Shown here: piece after piece, positions 7,747-16,338 of the stretch
Layout of the letters: each line of letters starts with the position of its first letter
Numbering within the stretch: the stretch's first letter is position 1
Origin: Paenibacillus silagei
GTDB taxonomy: Bacteria > Bacillota > Bacilli > Paenibacillales > Paenibacillaceae
DNA: 48,293 nucleotides
Direction of reading: 5' to 3'
Assembly: GCF_017874735.1 (NCBI RefSeq)
Contig: NZ_JAGGLV010000037.1
Span: 1-48,293 of the forward strand
Translations under genes and position numbers: made by a program
Notes under the pieces: generated by a model
Seen by the model: the letters and a program-made list of their open reading frames with translations, nothing else
Told to the model about the DNA's origin: nothing
Databases searched by the model: none

Positions 7747-8371
7747 AAGTCTAATCGCGGACATAAACCCGTCCTCGCATGTCTCCGAATCCTTCCGCTC
7801 GCTGCGCACGTATATCCGCCAGCTCGGCTTGCTGAAGGGGCCAGGCGGACAGGTGCTGCTCTTCACTTCAGCGGAGAGCGGCGAAGGCAAGACCACGATT
7901 CTCTCCAATCTGGCTGTATCCTTCGTACAGGATGGCAAGAAGGTGGCGGTGGTGGATTGTAACCTGCGGAAGCCCGGCCTGCATAGCGTGTTCGATGTGG
8001 AAGGCAGCCAGGGGCTGGCAGCTTACTTGAGCGGCTACGAGGAAGCGAAGGACGTTCTGGTATACGGCAGCTTGGCGAATCTGGCGGTAATCCCTGCCGG
8101 AGTGAGTACAGTCAGTCCGCCGGATCTGCTCGGCAGCGAGAAGATGGCCGGGCTGCTTACAGAGCTGAAGGCAAGCTTCGATCTGATTCTGCTGGATTCG
8201 CCGCAGGCGGTCGATTACAGCGATGCACGGATTCTGGCCCCGCTCTCGGACGGGGTGGTCATTGTCGCCAGACACGGCCGGACGAAGCGCGAAGCGCTCC
8301 GCAAGCTGAAGGGTCTCATGGAACAGACAGGTGTAAGGATTCTCGGAATAGCAATGAACCAGACCAAGTAG
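7730..8371 (+). CDS. BY-kinase type ATPase of EPS export (CpsD/CapB/YwqD family)
   Basis: A 213-residue cytoplasmic ATPase with Walker A (SAESGEGKTT, about 47-56), Walker A' (VAVVDCNLRKP, D76) and Walker B (LILLDSP, D156), the signature of bacterial tyrosine kinases that partner a Wzz protein. The C-terminus stops at GIAMNQTK and lacks the tyrosine-rich tail that usually carries the autophosphorylation sites, so it may act as an ATPase without normal cluster autophosphorylation, or phosphorylate other proteins. It is translationally coupled to the co-polymerase upstream. The ribosome binding site is AGGGGAGGG. Confidence 0.9.
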   Translation: MLRLNRSLIADINPSSHVSESFRSLRTYIRQLGLLKGPGGQVLLFTSAESGEGKTTILSNLAVSFVQDGKKVAVVDCNLRKPGLHSVFDVEGSQGLAAYLSGYEEAKDVLVYGSLANLAVIPAGVSTVSPPDLLGSEKMAGLLTELKASFDLILLDSPQAVDYSDARILAPLSDGVVIVARHGRTKREALRKLKGLMEQTGVRILGIAMNQTK

Positions 8372-8417
8372 AACACCGAAGCGGCAATGTGAACGAAACT
8401 ATTGGGAGGTATGTGTG

Positions 8418-9308
8418 ATGAAAAAGGTAAAAAAGGTAATTATCCCGGCGGCCGGGTTAGGCACACGTTTCCTTCCGGCGACCAAGGCAATGCCCAAGGA
8501 AATGCTGCCTATTATCAACAAACCGACGATCCAGTATATCGTGGAGGAGGCCATTGCCTCCGGGATTGAAGACATCATCATTGTTACCGGTAAGGGAAAG
8601 CGGGCGATCGAGGATCATTTCGATAACGCCTTTGAGCTTGAATCCCGGCTGCTGGAGGACGGAAAGCTGGAGCTGCTCAAAGAGGTACAGCGGTCCTCCA
8701 AGGTGGAAATTCACTACATCCGGCAAAAGGAACCCAAGGGTCTCGGCCATGCCGTATGGTGTGCCAGACGGTTCATCGGCGATGAGCCATTCGGCGTTAT
8801 GCTCGGCGATGATATTGTAACCGGACAGGTCCCTTGCCTGAAGCAGCTGATCGACCAGTATGAGGAGACCCAGAACTCGGTGATCGGGGTACAGGTTATC
8901 CCGGATGAATTCACGAACCGCTACGGGATTATCGAGCCGGATCTGCAAGACGGGAAGCTCTACCGGGTGAACAACTTCGTGGAGAAGCCGGCACTTGGCA
9001 CGGCGCCTTCCAATCTGGCGATCATGGGCCGCTATGTCTTTACCCCTAAGATCTTCAAGTATCTCGATCTTCAGGAGAAGGGTGCGGGCGGTGAGATCCA
9101 GCTGACGGATGCCATTCAGAAGCTGAACCAGAGCGAACGTGTCTATGCTTATAACTTCGACGGTACCAGATATGATGTCGGCGAACGGCTCGGTTATATT
9201 TTGACCACACTGGAATTTGCCTTAGAGAGCGAGGATCTACGTTATCAGGTCATGGATGCTATGGCGGAATGGTTAAAAAAAGCGGAACAGACCTCGGTCA
9301 GCAGCTGA
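8418..9308 (+). CDS. galU: UTP-glucose-1-phosphate uridylyltransferase
   Basis: A 296-residue nucleotidyltransferase that makes UDP-glucose from UTP and glucose-1-phosphate. The N-terminal signature PAAGLGTRFLPATKAMPKEM is essentially canonical for GalU/GtaB, as are LGHAVWCARRFIGDEPFGVMLGDD and the region around NNFVEKP. ATG at 8418 is preferred over the GTG one codon earlier because GGGAGG (8404-8409) is then 8 bp away. UDP-glucose feeds both glucosyl transfer and, through Ugd at 20713, UDP-glucuronate. Confidence 0.96.
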   Translation: MKKVKKVIIPAAGLGTRFLPATKAMPKEMLPIINKPTIQYIVEEAIASGIEDIIIVTGKGKRAIEDHFDNAFELESRLLEDGKLELLKEVQRSSKVEIHYIRQKEPKGLGHAVWCARRFIGDEPFGVMLGDDIVTGQVPCLKQLIDQYEETQNSVIGVQVIPDEFTNRYGIIEPDLQDGKLYRVNNFVEKPALGTAPSNLAIMGRYVFTPKIFKYLDLQEKGAGGEIQLTDAIQKLNQSERVYAYNFDGTRYDVGERLGYILTTLEFALESEDLRYQVMDAMAEWLKKAEQTSVSS

Positions 9309-9393
9309 GACGGTTCCCCGAAAGTGAGCGACACAAGCCGGAGTCAAGAAGTAAGGCTGCATAAACCTTTACGAGAAATGAGGAGAGATGAGC

Positions 9394-10080
9394 ATGCAAA
9401 AACTGCCGGAAGACTATGAGGCCGTCCTGCCGAAACTTTACATGCTGCATTCGGGTGAAGAAAGCAAGGGAATGGAGTCCTATCTGGTCATGAAGCGGAT
9501 CATCGACATCTTGTTCTCTGCCCTGGGGCTGCTGTTCCTGCTCCCGCTCTTCGCAGTGGTGGCTGTCCTGATTAAGCTGGAAGATCCGAAGGGCAAGGTG
9601 TTCTTCCGCCAAATGCGGGTCGGCAAGGACGAGAAGCTGTTCCCCATGTACAAGTTCAGATCCATGGTCTCTAATGCCGAGGAGCTGAAGGAGAGTCTCA
9701 TGGCCTATAACGAAGTAAGCGGCGCGATGTTCAAGATCAAGAATGATCCCCGTATTACACGGATTGGAAAATTCATGCGCAAGACCAGTATTGATGAACT
9801 GCCGCAGCTCTGGAACGTGCTGATAGGGCATATGAGTCTGGTGGGTCCCCGTCCTCCGCTCGTTGAAGAGGTGGAGCAGTACACGGAATACGACAAGCAG
9901 CGGCTGATGGTAACCCCCGGCTGCACCGGCTACTGGCAGGTAAATGCCAGAAACAGCGTCGGCTTCGACGAGATGGTTCAGCTGGACCTCACGTATATCC
10001 ACATGCGCAGCACGATGCTGGATCTGAAGATTATTGTCAAGACCGGTCTGATGCTGCTAGGTTCCAAAAATGCTTATTAA
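9394..10080 (+). CDS. Undecaprenyl-phosphate sugar phosphotransferase (EPS priming enzyme)
   Basis: A 228-residue member of the bacterial sugar transferase family (PF02397 type). It has one reentrant N-terminal membrane segment (IIDILFSALGLLFLLPLFAV), the KFRSM motif, the catalytic-region TSIDELPQLWNVLIGHMSLV and GPRPPL, and the C-terminal TPGCTGYWQVNARN. It transfers the first sugar phosphate to undecaprenyl phosphate at the inner leaf of the membrane. It is short, lacking the polytopic N-terminal domain of WbaP/WcaJ-type proteins, as is usual in Gram-positive EPS loci. The ATG at 9394 sits 8 bp from AGGAG; the ATG at 9388 is too close. Confidence 0.92.
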   Translation: MQKLPEDYEAVLPKLYMLHSGEESKGMESYLVMKRIIDILFSALGLLFLLPLFAVVAVLIKLEDPKGKVFFRQMRVGKDEKLFPMYKFRSMVSNAEELKESLMAYNEVSGAMFKIKNDPRITRIGKFMRKTSIDELPQLWNVLIGHMSLVGPRPPLVEEVEQYTEYDKQRLMVTPGCTGYWQVNARNSVGFDEMVQLDLTYIHMRSTMLDLKIIVKTGLMLLGSKNAY

Positions 10081-10104
10081 AAATATGGGAATTAGGTGAT
10101 GCCG

Positions 10105-11040
10105 ATGTTCGTACACGGAGATGGACCTGAGATTTCCATTATCATATGCACCTATAACCGGTCGGCGCTGCTGGTGAAGACTCTTCATTCACTGCTGCCG
10201 CTGGAGAATTTGCACCAGGCCGAGATCATCGTCGTGGATAACCAGTCCACGGATGATACGGCGGCCGCCATTAAGGGGTTCATCGAAACCTATGGTGCGG
10301 ATATGGATATCCGTTATCTGCTGGAGCCGGTTCAAGGGCTGTCAGCAGCCCGGAACACAGGAATTCTGGCTTCCAAATCGCAGCTCATCGCTTTCCTGGA
10401 TGATGATGCGATCCCCTGCCGGACCTGGATTACAACCATTGTGAACACCTTTGCGGATAAGCCGGAGGTGATGGCTATGGGCGGCAGGATTGCTCCGATC
10501 TTCGAGAGCAAGCGCCCGGATTGGCTGATCAAGCCGTTCGAGCTTCCTTATACGATTGTCGATCTGGGGAGCCGGATTAAAGAGTATCCGAAGCGGCTTC
10601 ACCCTTGCGGTGCCAATATGGCGATGCGCAAGCCGGTATTCGATATCAGCCTGTTCCCGCTGGAGCTGGGCCGCAAGGGCGATTCGCTGCTCTCGGGTGA
10701 AGAGACCTGGCTGTTCAGCCAGCTGCAGCAGGAAGGGCATTCCATTCTCTATCATCCCGAGATGGCCGTGGATCATTTCGTTCCGGCGAACCGGCTGACG
10801 GAGGACTGGATCATGAAGCGGTATTACAGCCAGGGCATATCGAACGCTATGAAGAGTGAAGGAATGAAAGGGCATCTGCTGCTCCTGGGCAAGACAGGCG
10901 CCAAAGTCATCTACATTCTGGCAGATTCCGTTCTATCCCGCAGTAAGGGAAGGAAGCTGCTGAATAAATGCCGGCTGGAGAGTATTCGCGGAACTCTTCA
11001 TATGATTCTTAACCGGAAGAGGGAATCCGCAGCGGGGTGA
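10105..11040 (+). CDS. Glycosyltransferase family 2
   Basis: About 311 residues with a GT-A fold of family GT2: IIICTYNRSALLVKTL, EIIVVDNQSTDDT and the metal-binding FLDDDAIP. The middle contains a conserved acidic GEETWLFSQLQQ motif and the C-terminus is basic and amphipathic, as in enzymes acting on membrane lipid-linked intermediates. It should add a sugar to the growing EPS unit; donor and acceptor are unknown. The start is uncertain between ATG codons at 10099 and 10105 and a GTG at 10096; AGGTGA at 10094-10099 favours 10105. Confidence 0.88.
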   Translation: MFVHGDGPEISIIICTYNRSALLVKTLHSLLPLENLHQAEIIVVDNQSTDDTAAAIKGFIETYGADMDIRYLLEPVQGLSAARNTGILASKSQLIAFLDDDAIPCRTWITTIVNTFADKPEVMAMGGRIAPIFESKRPDWLIKPFELPYTIVDLGSRIKEYPKRLHPCGANMAMRKPVFDISLFPLELGRKGDSLLSGEETWLFSQLQQEGHSILYHPEMAVDHFVPANRLTEDWIMKRYYSQGISNAMKSEGMKGHLLLLGKTGAKVIYILADSVLSRSKGRKLLNKCRLESIRGTLHMILNRKRESAAG

Positions 11041-11055
11041 GGGGAGGTACGCGCG

Positions 11056-12402
11056 ATGACCCATTTTGAGTGGGGCTCCAAAATCAATAGTCTGCCATAC
11101 GGAATGCTCTATCTCTTAACAGCACTGTTCCTGGGAACAGCTGTCATCTTCCAGCCGGTCATCGCAGTAGCGGCCGTATTCTTCATTCTGCTGCTGGTTG
11201 CCTCCCTATCACGCCCTGAACTGATCAGCTATTTCGTTCTGCTGACCACGGCGGTCTCGATTAACTTCTTGTACAGCGGGAGTATGTTCGGTATTGAGAT
11301 CCTGTCGCTCTACAAGCTGGTTATTCTGATGCTGCTGGTGCCGTGTATCCTGGTTAATGGCCTCAGGTTCAAGCTCAGTCCTCCCTTATGGGCGATGCTG
11401 GCCCTGATTCTGCTCACCTTCAGCTTCTCCATCTGGCTGCCGGAGATGAGCACATCGATTGCGGTCAAAGCCTTCATCGGACTGTCTCTGCCCTTCGTGC
11501 TTCTGCTGATCAACTGGAAGAAGGAGGTCGCCGAGAAGCAAATCCGGATCATTACCCTGCTGCCGCTGGTCAGCATGCTGCTGGGCGTGGTGCTCCAGGC
11601 TGCGAATATACATTCACTGGTAGCCGTTGAGTTCACAGGCGCGGTGCGGGTGCAGGGGGCGAACATACCGCCTCACCTGGCGATGCTGGCCTTCATGGGA
11701 GTAGCGATCGCGTTCATCGAGATCAAGCGCAGTCCGCAGTATACCCGGTTCAATTACATCATGCTGGGGCTGAATTTCTTGATTCTGGTGATTACAGGCA
11801 CGCGCGGGCCGATTCTCGCCCTGGTGCTGATGGTGCTCTATTACTTCTATGATATCTCCCGCGCTTTTCTGAAGGGGAAGAAGAGATTTCTGATCCCGCT
11901 GCTGTGTTCACTGCTGGTCATCACCTCGGCAGTATACATGCAGCTGGACAACATCAAGAAGCGCTCCTTCGAACGGACGACCGAGACGGGAATTGACCTG
12001 TCGGGGCGGGCGGAGGCCTGGGAGTACTTCCTGAACAAGGCGGCGGATTCGCCGGTGGCAGGACGGGGGCTTGGAGCCGTAACGGTGGCGAATGACGGAA
12101 CGCTCTACGGAGGGTTCGTGGTTCCGCATAACGAATATATCCGCTTTTATTACGATGGGGGATACGTTGGTGCCATCCTGCTGCTGCTGTCCTTGCTCGC
12201 TGTGTTTCTAATGGTATACAGAGTTCTTTTGCCGGCGGTCAAACCTTATTATTCTCTCTTTATTGCAGCATTTCTGATCTATTCTTTCACGGATAACACG
12301 CTGTCGACGGTCCAATTCATCATTCCGTTCTGTTGGTACCTGAACTGCCTGTATCGATCTTCACAGCTGGCCGATTCCCCACAAAAAGAAGTGATACGAT
12401 GA
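11056..12402 (+). CDS. O-antigen ligase/polymerase-like membrane protein (Wzy candidate 1)
   Basis: A 448-residue polytopic protein with about ten to twelve membrane segments and the Wzy/WaaL family pattern: a cytoplasmic/outer loop with ITGTRGPILAL, then SGRAEAWEYFLNKAADSPVAGRGLGA and VPHNEYIRFYYDGGYVG. In Wzy-dependent pathways such proteins join lipid-linked repeat units outside the membrane. A second protein of the same family lies at 13202; which one polymerises and which has another role (ligation to a lipid or peptidoglycan carrier) cannot be told from sequence. GGGGAGG precedes the ATG. Its stop overlaps the next start (ATGA). Confidence 0.85.
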   Translation: MTHFEWGSKINSLPYGMLYLLTALFLGTAVIFQPVIAVAAVFFILLLVASLSRPELISYFVLLTTAVSINFLYSGSMFGIEILSLYKLVILMLLVPCILVNGLRFKLSPPLWAMLALILLTFSFSIWLPEMSTSIAVKAFIGLSLPFVLLLINWKKEVAEKQIRIITLLPLVSMLLGVVLQAANIHSLVAVEFTGAVRVQGANIPPHLAMLAFMGVAIAFIEIKRSPQYTRFNYIMLGLNFLILVITGTRGPILALVLMVLYYFYDISRAFLKGKKRFLIPLLCSLLVITSAVYMQLDNIKKRSFERTTETGIDLSGRAEAWEYFLNKAADSPVAGRGLGAVTVANDGTLYGGFVVPHNEYIRFYYDGGYVGAILLLLSLLAVFLMVYRVLLPAVKPYYSLFIAAFLIYSFTDNTLSTVQFIIPFCWYLNCLYRSSQLADSPQKEVIR

Positions 12403-13172
12403 ACCAAGTGAACATGTTCGATGTCAATTTCGATAACTATGATTTCATGGATCTGCTGGATTATATCGACAGAACCATTCAGGAGAGGAACCAATCCTAC
12501 ATCCTGACCTGTAACGTCGACCATGTGATCAAGCTGCGCAAGGATAAAGAGTTCCGGGAAGTGTACTCCGAAGCAGGTGCCGTAGTCGCGGACGGGATGC
12601 CGATTATCTGGGCGTCCAAGATGCTCGGCAAGCCGCTGAAGCAAAAGGTGTCCGGCGCAGACCTGTTCAGCCGCCTGGGCAATGCGTTCGAGCAAAGGCA
12701 ATACCGGTTGTTCTTCCTCGGTGCCGCCGAGGGTGTGGCGGAGCAGGCTACGAAGAATCTGAAGGCCGCCTTCCCGGGGATTAACGTCGTGGGCTGTTAC
12801 TCTCCTTCCTACGGCTTCGAACACAACGAAGAAGAGAACCGGCATATTATCCGGCTGCTGACCGAGAGCCAGCCCGATATCGTGTTCGTAGGGGTAGGCG
12901 CACCGAAGCAGGAGAAGTGGATCTACCGTCACTATACCTCCTACCAGGCGCCGGTCTCCATCGGCGTAGGTGCAACCTTCGACTTCCTGTCCGGCTCGGT
13001 GAAGCGGGCACCGGATTTCATGCAGCGAACCGGCATGGAGTGGCTATGGAGACTTAGCCAGGAGCCGGGCCGGTTATGGAAAAGATACCTTGTCGACGAT
13101 GCCCAGTTCCTGGTGCTGCTGCTCAAGGAGCTGCGCAAACGGGGCAAGGTGAAGAACAGCAGTACGGATTGA
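12399..13172 (+). CDS. WecB/TagA/CpsF family glycosyltransferase (GT26)
   Basis: A 257-residue protein with the hallmark motifs of the TagA/WecG family: LTCNVDHVIKLRKD, VVADGMPIIW, GVGAPKQEKWIYRHY and the C-terminal PDFMQRTGMEWLWRLSQEPGR split over about 240 residues. Family members transfer N-acetylmannosamine, glucuronate or a related hexose to a lipid-linked acceptor at the membrane. ATG at 12399 overlaps the upstream stop codon and gives the normal N-terminus; the longer frame from 12333 runs inside the upstream gene. The sugar used here is unknown. Confidence 0.93.
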   Translation: MNQVNMFDVNFDNYDFMDLLDYIDRTIQERNQSYILTCNVDHVIKLRKDKEFREVYSEAGAVVADGMPIIWASKMLGKPLKQKVSGADLFSRLGNAFEQRQYRLFFLGAAEGVAEQATKNLKAAFPGINVVGCYSPSYGFEHNEEENRHIIRLLTESQPDIVFVGVGAPKQEKWIYRHYTSYQAPVSIGVGATFDFLSGSVKRAPDFMQRTGMEWLWRLSQEPGRLWKRYLVDDAQFLVLLLKELRKRGKVKNSSTD

Positions 13173-13201
13173 AGAAAGCGGCGAAAGACGGGAGGCAGGG
13201 A

Positions 13202-14701
13202 ATGAAGATGCTAAGCAGAGATGAGAATAGTCTGAATCTTCCATCGGCACAAGCTGTGAAGTCGGCTGTAATGATGACCTTGATCTGCGCCTCGGCGCTT
13301 GTCCTGCCGCTTGCGATCGGCTTCGCCAGTGCGAACCTGAGCGCATCGAACAGCCTGCAGGGCATCATTCTGGCAGGCATCCTCTTTCCGGCCTTGCTGC
13401 TGGCCTTGCTGAATACACGGATGCTGATTCCGTACACGCTGCTTATCTGGGCGGTTGCCCCGGAGCTGCGGCGGATTGCAGACTGGTACGAAGGCGTGTA
13501 CCATTCCGTCTCTCTGCTCAGTCTGGCCCCGCTGCTGACCGGAGCGACCTTAGCTATTCCGGTGCTGCGGGAAATTCACCGGATTCGCAAGTCCTCCACC
13601 CGGATCATGCTGCTGTTCTCCATCGCACTGGCTTACGGCGCATTGATTGGTCTGGCGAAGAACGGCATCGGCTCGGTATACGATCTGGCGAATTACATCG
13701 TACCGCTGCTGCTGATTCCCTTCTTCGCGGTGACGCCGTTTAAGCCGAAGGATATCGACCGGCTGTTGTACGCTTTTGCTAATATTGCGGTGCTGGTTGC
13801 GGTCTACGGGATCGTACAGTATCTGACCGTTCCGCCTTGGGATGCCTTCTGGATGCGCAATGCGGATATGATCTCTATCGGTACTCCGTATCCGCTGGAG
13901 ATCCGTGTCTTCTCGACACTGAACTCCCCGGGTCCGGCTGCAACCTTCCTGGTCTTCGCCCTGGTGCCGATGATTCTGGAGAAAAGATGGCAGGGTACCC
14001 TGCGCTGGCTCGGTGTTCTGCTCGTAGTAGTCTGCCTGCTGACTACGCTCGTCCGGTCCGCATGGCTGGTCCTGCTGGTGATGCTGCTGGTCTACATCGC
14101 TTCCTCTCCCTCCAAGGGCAAATGGAAGACGCTGTTCCAGCTCGCATTCGTGGCAGCCGCGCTGTTCTGGATCGTGCCGAAGCTCCCTGGAGCAGAGGGG
14201 CTGGTGGCCCGGATGGAGACCCTGACCTCCGTGCAGGAGGATCATTCCTACAATGAACGCCTCAGTCTCTGGACCAACATGCTGCCGATGGTCGCAGGCA
14301 ACCCGGTAGGTCAGGGGATCGGCAGTGTAGGTCAGGGCACCAAGCTTGGCAACGGCGGAGAGCTGGGGGAATACGGCAATATGGATAACGGCTTCATCGC
14401 GCTGCTGCTGACCTTCGGCGTACTCGGCGCATTGTTCTTCTTCGGGGCACTCGGCGCGGTCATCAGGGAGATCGGCGCCAGAGTCACCCGCAGGAATGAA
14501 CTTCAGCCTTACGCCAGACTGGCGCTGGCGGCGTGGATGGGAGCTGTAGCCAGCCTGATATCGGATAACGGCTTTCCCGGTCTTAAGGGGTATCTGATCT
14601 GGATGCTGATCGGACTTGGCCTCAGTGCCAAGGAGCTCAATCAAAGCAGAAAGAAGGGACTACCGCATGCAGCAGTCAAGCGCCAAATCACTACCCGCTA
14701 A
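13202..14701 (+). CDS. O-antigen ligase/polymerase-like membrane protein (Wzy candidate 2)
   Basis: A 499-residue polytopic protein of the Wzy/WaaL family. It has about twelve membrane segments, a large loop with LTSVQEDHSYNERLSLWTNM and GNPVGQGIGSVGQGTKL, the region where family members show conserved arginine and histidine residues. It has the usual length for Wzy-like ligases. The longer frame from 13076 runs through the end of the upstream gene; the ATG at 13202 is preceded by GGGAGG and gives a hydrophobic start. It overlaps the flippase gene by 35 bp. Two such proteins in one locus are unusual for a single repeat-unit pathway. Confidence 0.83.
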   Translation: MKMLSRDENSLNLPSAQAVKSAVMMTLICASALVLPLAIGFASANLSASNSLQGIILAGILFPALLLALLNTRMLIPYTLLIWAVAPELRRIADWYEGVYHSVSLLSLAPLLTGATLAIPVLREIHRIRKSSTRIMLLFSIALAYGALIGLAKNGIGSVYDLANYIVPLLLIPFFAVTPFKPKDIDRLLYAFANIAVLVAVYGIVQYLTVPPWDAFWMRNADMISIGTPYPLEIRVFSTLNSPGPAATFLVFALVPMILEKRWQGTLRWLGVLLVVVCLLTTLVRSAWLVLLVMLLVYIASSPSKGKWKTLFQLAFVAAALFWIVPKLPGAEGLVARMETLTSVQEDHSYNERLSLWTNMLPMVAGNPVGQGIGSVGQGTKLGNGGELGEYGNMDNGFIALLLTFGVLGALFFFGALGAVIREIGARVTRRNELQPYARLALAAWMGAVASLISDNGFPGLKGYLIWMLIGLGLSAKELNQSRKKGLPHAAVKRQITTR

Positions 14702-16046
14702 CCGGGTATGGTCCATCTTCCGGAGATTCACGAAGAGTAAGGACAATAGCTCGGCTGCTGTCAAAACGATGTTCGTCAGCGTGCTGATCCTGCTGGTCAA
14801 TATGCTGACCGGCGTACTGACTGCCCGTTATCTCGGCCCGACCGGCCGGGGGGAGCAGACAGCGATGGTGAACTGGTCGCAGTTCCTGGCCTTCAGCATG
14901 AGCTTCGGCATTCCCTCGGCGCTGATCTACAACGCCAAGAAGAATCCGCAGGAAGCCGGGGTGCTGTACCGGATTGCCCTGCTGATCGGTCTGACGTTCG
15001 GAACCATCGCCATGACAGTCGGGATACTCGTGCTGCCTTATTGGCTGGGGTCGTTCAGTCATGAGGTAGTGGTCTTCGCCCAGTGGTCGATGATTCTCTG
15101 CCCGCTGATTGTGGTGTCGCAGATCAACAACGCGGCCTTCCAGTTCAGAGGGGATTACAAGACCTTCAACTGGATGCGGTATCTGGTGCCGCTGCTGACA
15201 CTGGGGGCTATCGGGATTCTGATCCTGACCGGCTACATGAATCCTTATACAACTGCACTGGCCTATCTGGTGCCATCGGTTCCGCTGTTCATCGGGATGA
15301 CCTTCCTGCTGCTGCGGACCTACAAGGTCAAGCTCCGGGATTCCTATCTTAATTTCAAAAGACTGTTCACCTATGGTCTAGGCTCCTACGGAAACGACCT
15401 GCTTGGACAATTCTCGGTATACATAGACCAGATCATCATTGCCGGATTGCTCAGACCGGCAGATCTGGGGCTCTATGCGGTAGCGGTCAGCCTGTCGCGT
15501 ATGGTGAACTTCTTCGCGAATTCGATCACGGTGGTGCTCTTCCCGAAGGCCTCTGAGATGTCGAAGGACGAAGCGGTCGCCCTTACGTTCAAGGCTTTCC
15601 GGATCAGTACTACCTGTACTTTGCTTGGCGCAGTGTTCCTGATGCTGGTAGCGCCCTTTGTCATCCCGCTGCTCTACGGCAAGGATTTCAATACCGCGCT
15701 TACCGTGTTCCGCCTGCTGCTGCTGGAAGTAACCATCAGCGGCGGGACGCTGATTCTGGCTCAGGTGTTCATGGCGCTGGGCAAGCCGAAGTTCGTATCC
15801 ATCCTGCAGGGGGTCGGCCTGATCCTCGTGATTCCGCTGCTCTTCCTGCTGGTGCCGAAGTTTGGATTGTTCGGAGCGGGTGTGGCTATGCTCTCATCGG
15901 CTGTGCTGCGATTCCTGTTCATTATTCTCAATATCAGGTACAACCTGAAGGTTAAGCTTCCGCGGCTGCTCATTAACGCCCAGGACCTTCAGTGGATGAA
16001 GACGACGATGAATTCGTATATTCGCAAGAAACCTATGGATGTGTAG
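14667..16046 (+). CDS. Lipid-linked oligosaccharide flippase (Wzx/MOP superfamily)
   Basis: A 459-residue protein with about fourteen membrane segments. The start resembles the polysaccharide-transport branch of the MOP superfamily (LLVNMLTGVLTARYLGPTGR), and the middle has QFSVYIDQIIIAGLLRPADLGLYAVAVSL with its C-terminal mirror. It should flip the undecaprenyl-linked EPS repeat unit to the outside for Wzy. The ATG at 14667 follows AGAAGGGA; it overlaps the upstream gene's end by 35 bp, so the two are probably translated together. Confidence 0.9.
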   Translation: MQQSSAKSLPANRVWSIFRRFTKSKDNSSAAVKTMFVSVLILLVNMLTGVLTARYLGPTGRGEQTAMVNWSQFLAFSMSFGIPSALIYNAKKNPQEAGVLYRIALLIGLTFGTIAMTVGILVLPYWLGSFSHEVVVFAQWSMILCPLIVVSQINNAAFQFRGDYKTFNWMRYLVPLLTLGAIGILILTGYMNPYTTALAYLVPSVPLFIGMTFLLLRTYKVKLRDSYLNFKRLFTYGLGSYGNDLLGQFSVYIDQIIIAGLLRPADLGLYAVAVSLSRMVNFFANSITVVLFPKASEMSKDEAVALTFKAFRISTTCTLLGAVFLMLVAPFVIPLLYGKDFNTALTVFRLLLLEVTISGGTLILAQVFMALGKPKFVSILQGVGLILVIPLLFLLVPKFGLFGAGVAMLSSAVLRFLFIILNIRYNLKVKLPRLLINAQDLQWMKTTMNSYIRKKPMDV

Positions 16047-16170
16047 GCGGTTAAGGGTTCGATTCAAGCGTTTTGAGTAATCTCAAATGTTTTGTATTTG
16101 ATTCAGCGAGCCCGAGAACACGAGGCGAGCCCCTTATCTGCTTAAAAAACCATGGAATGGTGTTGAAGAA
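16047..16170. other. Gap inside the EPS locus, no gene seen
   Basis: The stretch between the flippase and the structured element has no plausible reading frame. It contains the direct repeat GCGAGCCC at 16106-16113 and 16125-16132. The following structured element runs to about 16303. Confidence 0.6.
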
Positions 16171-16303
16171 GCGGAGAGGAAATTTGGAGCTGTAGAAGCG
16201 TCAGCGTTCGCCTTTGTCTTCTGATTTCTACCACAGCTAGCGGTCCTAAATCAGGAAATCAGAAGACAACAGCGATCGGAAGCCCAAATTTTCCCGCAGC
16301 GAC
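16171..16303 (+). ncRNA. Covarying hairpin element, copy 1
   Basis: Three related copies exist in the window. Here the core stem is GTCTTCTGATTTC (16216-16228) with GAAATCAGAAGAC (16255-16267), 13 perfect pairs around a 26-nt loop. The outer stem is GGAAATTTGG (16178-16187) with CCAAATTTTCC (16284-16294, one bulged T). Conserved unpaired blocks are CGCCTTT before the core stem and AACAGCG after it. It lies between the flippase gene and the glycosyltransferase gene at 16339. The copies differ at matching stem positions, which argues for a transcribed RNA structure. Confidence 0.75.
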
Positions 16304-16338
16304 GACACACACCAGACCATATAAGGAGGATACCTATC

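Noticed and set aside
13550..14644. Long antisense open frame (364 residues) opposite the second Wzy-like gene
   Set aside because: GC-rich codon bias of the sense gene opens the opposite strand; the composition (rich in Gln, Arg, His) is typical of a shadow frame. The same applies to antisense frames at 20773-21792 and 23178-24311.
16171..16303. The EAR antitermination RNA of Bacillus eps operons
   Set aside because: Placement inside an EPS operon is suggestive, but I cannot match its conserved sequence, and copy 3 is next to modA, unrelated to EPS. Left as an open hypothesis.
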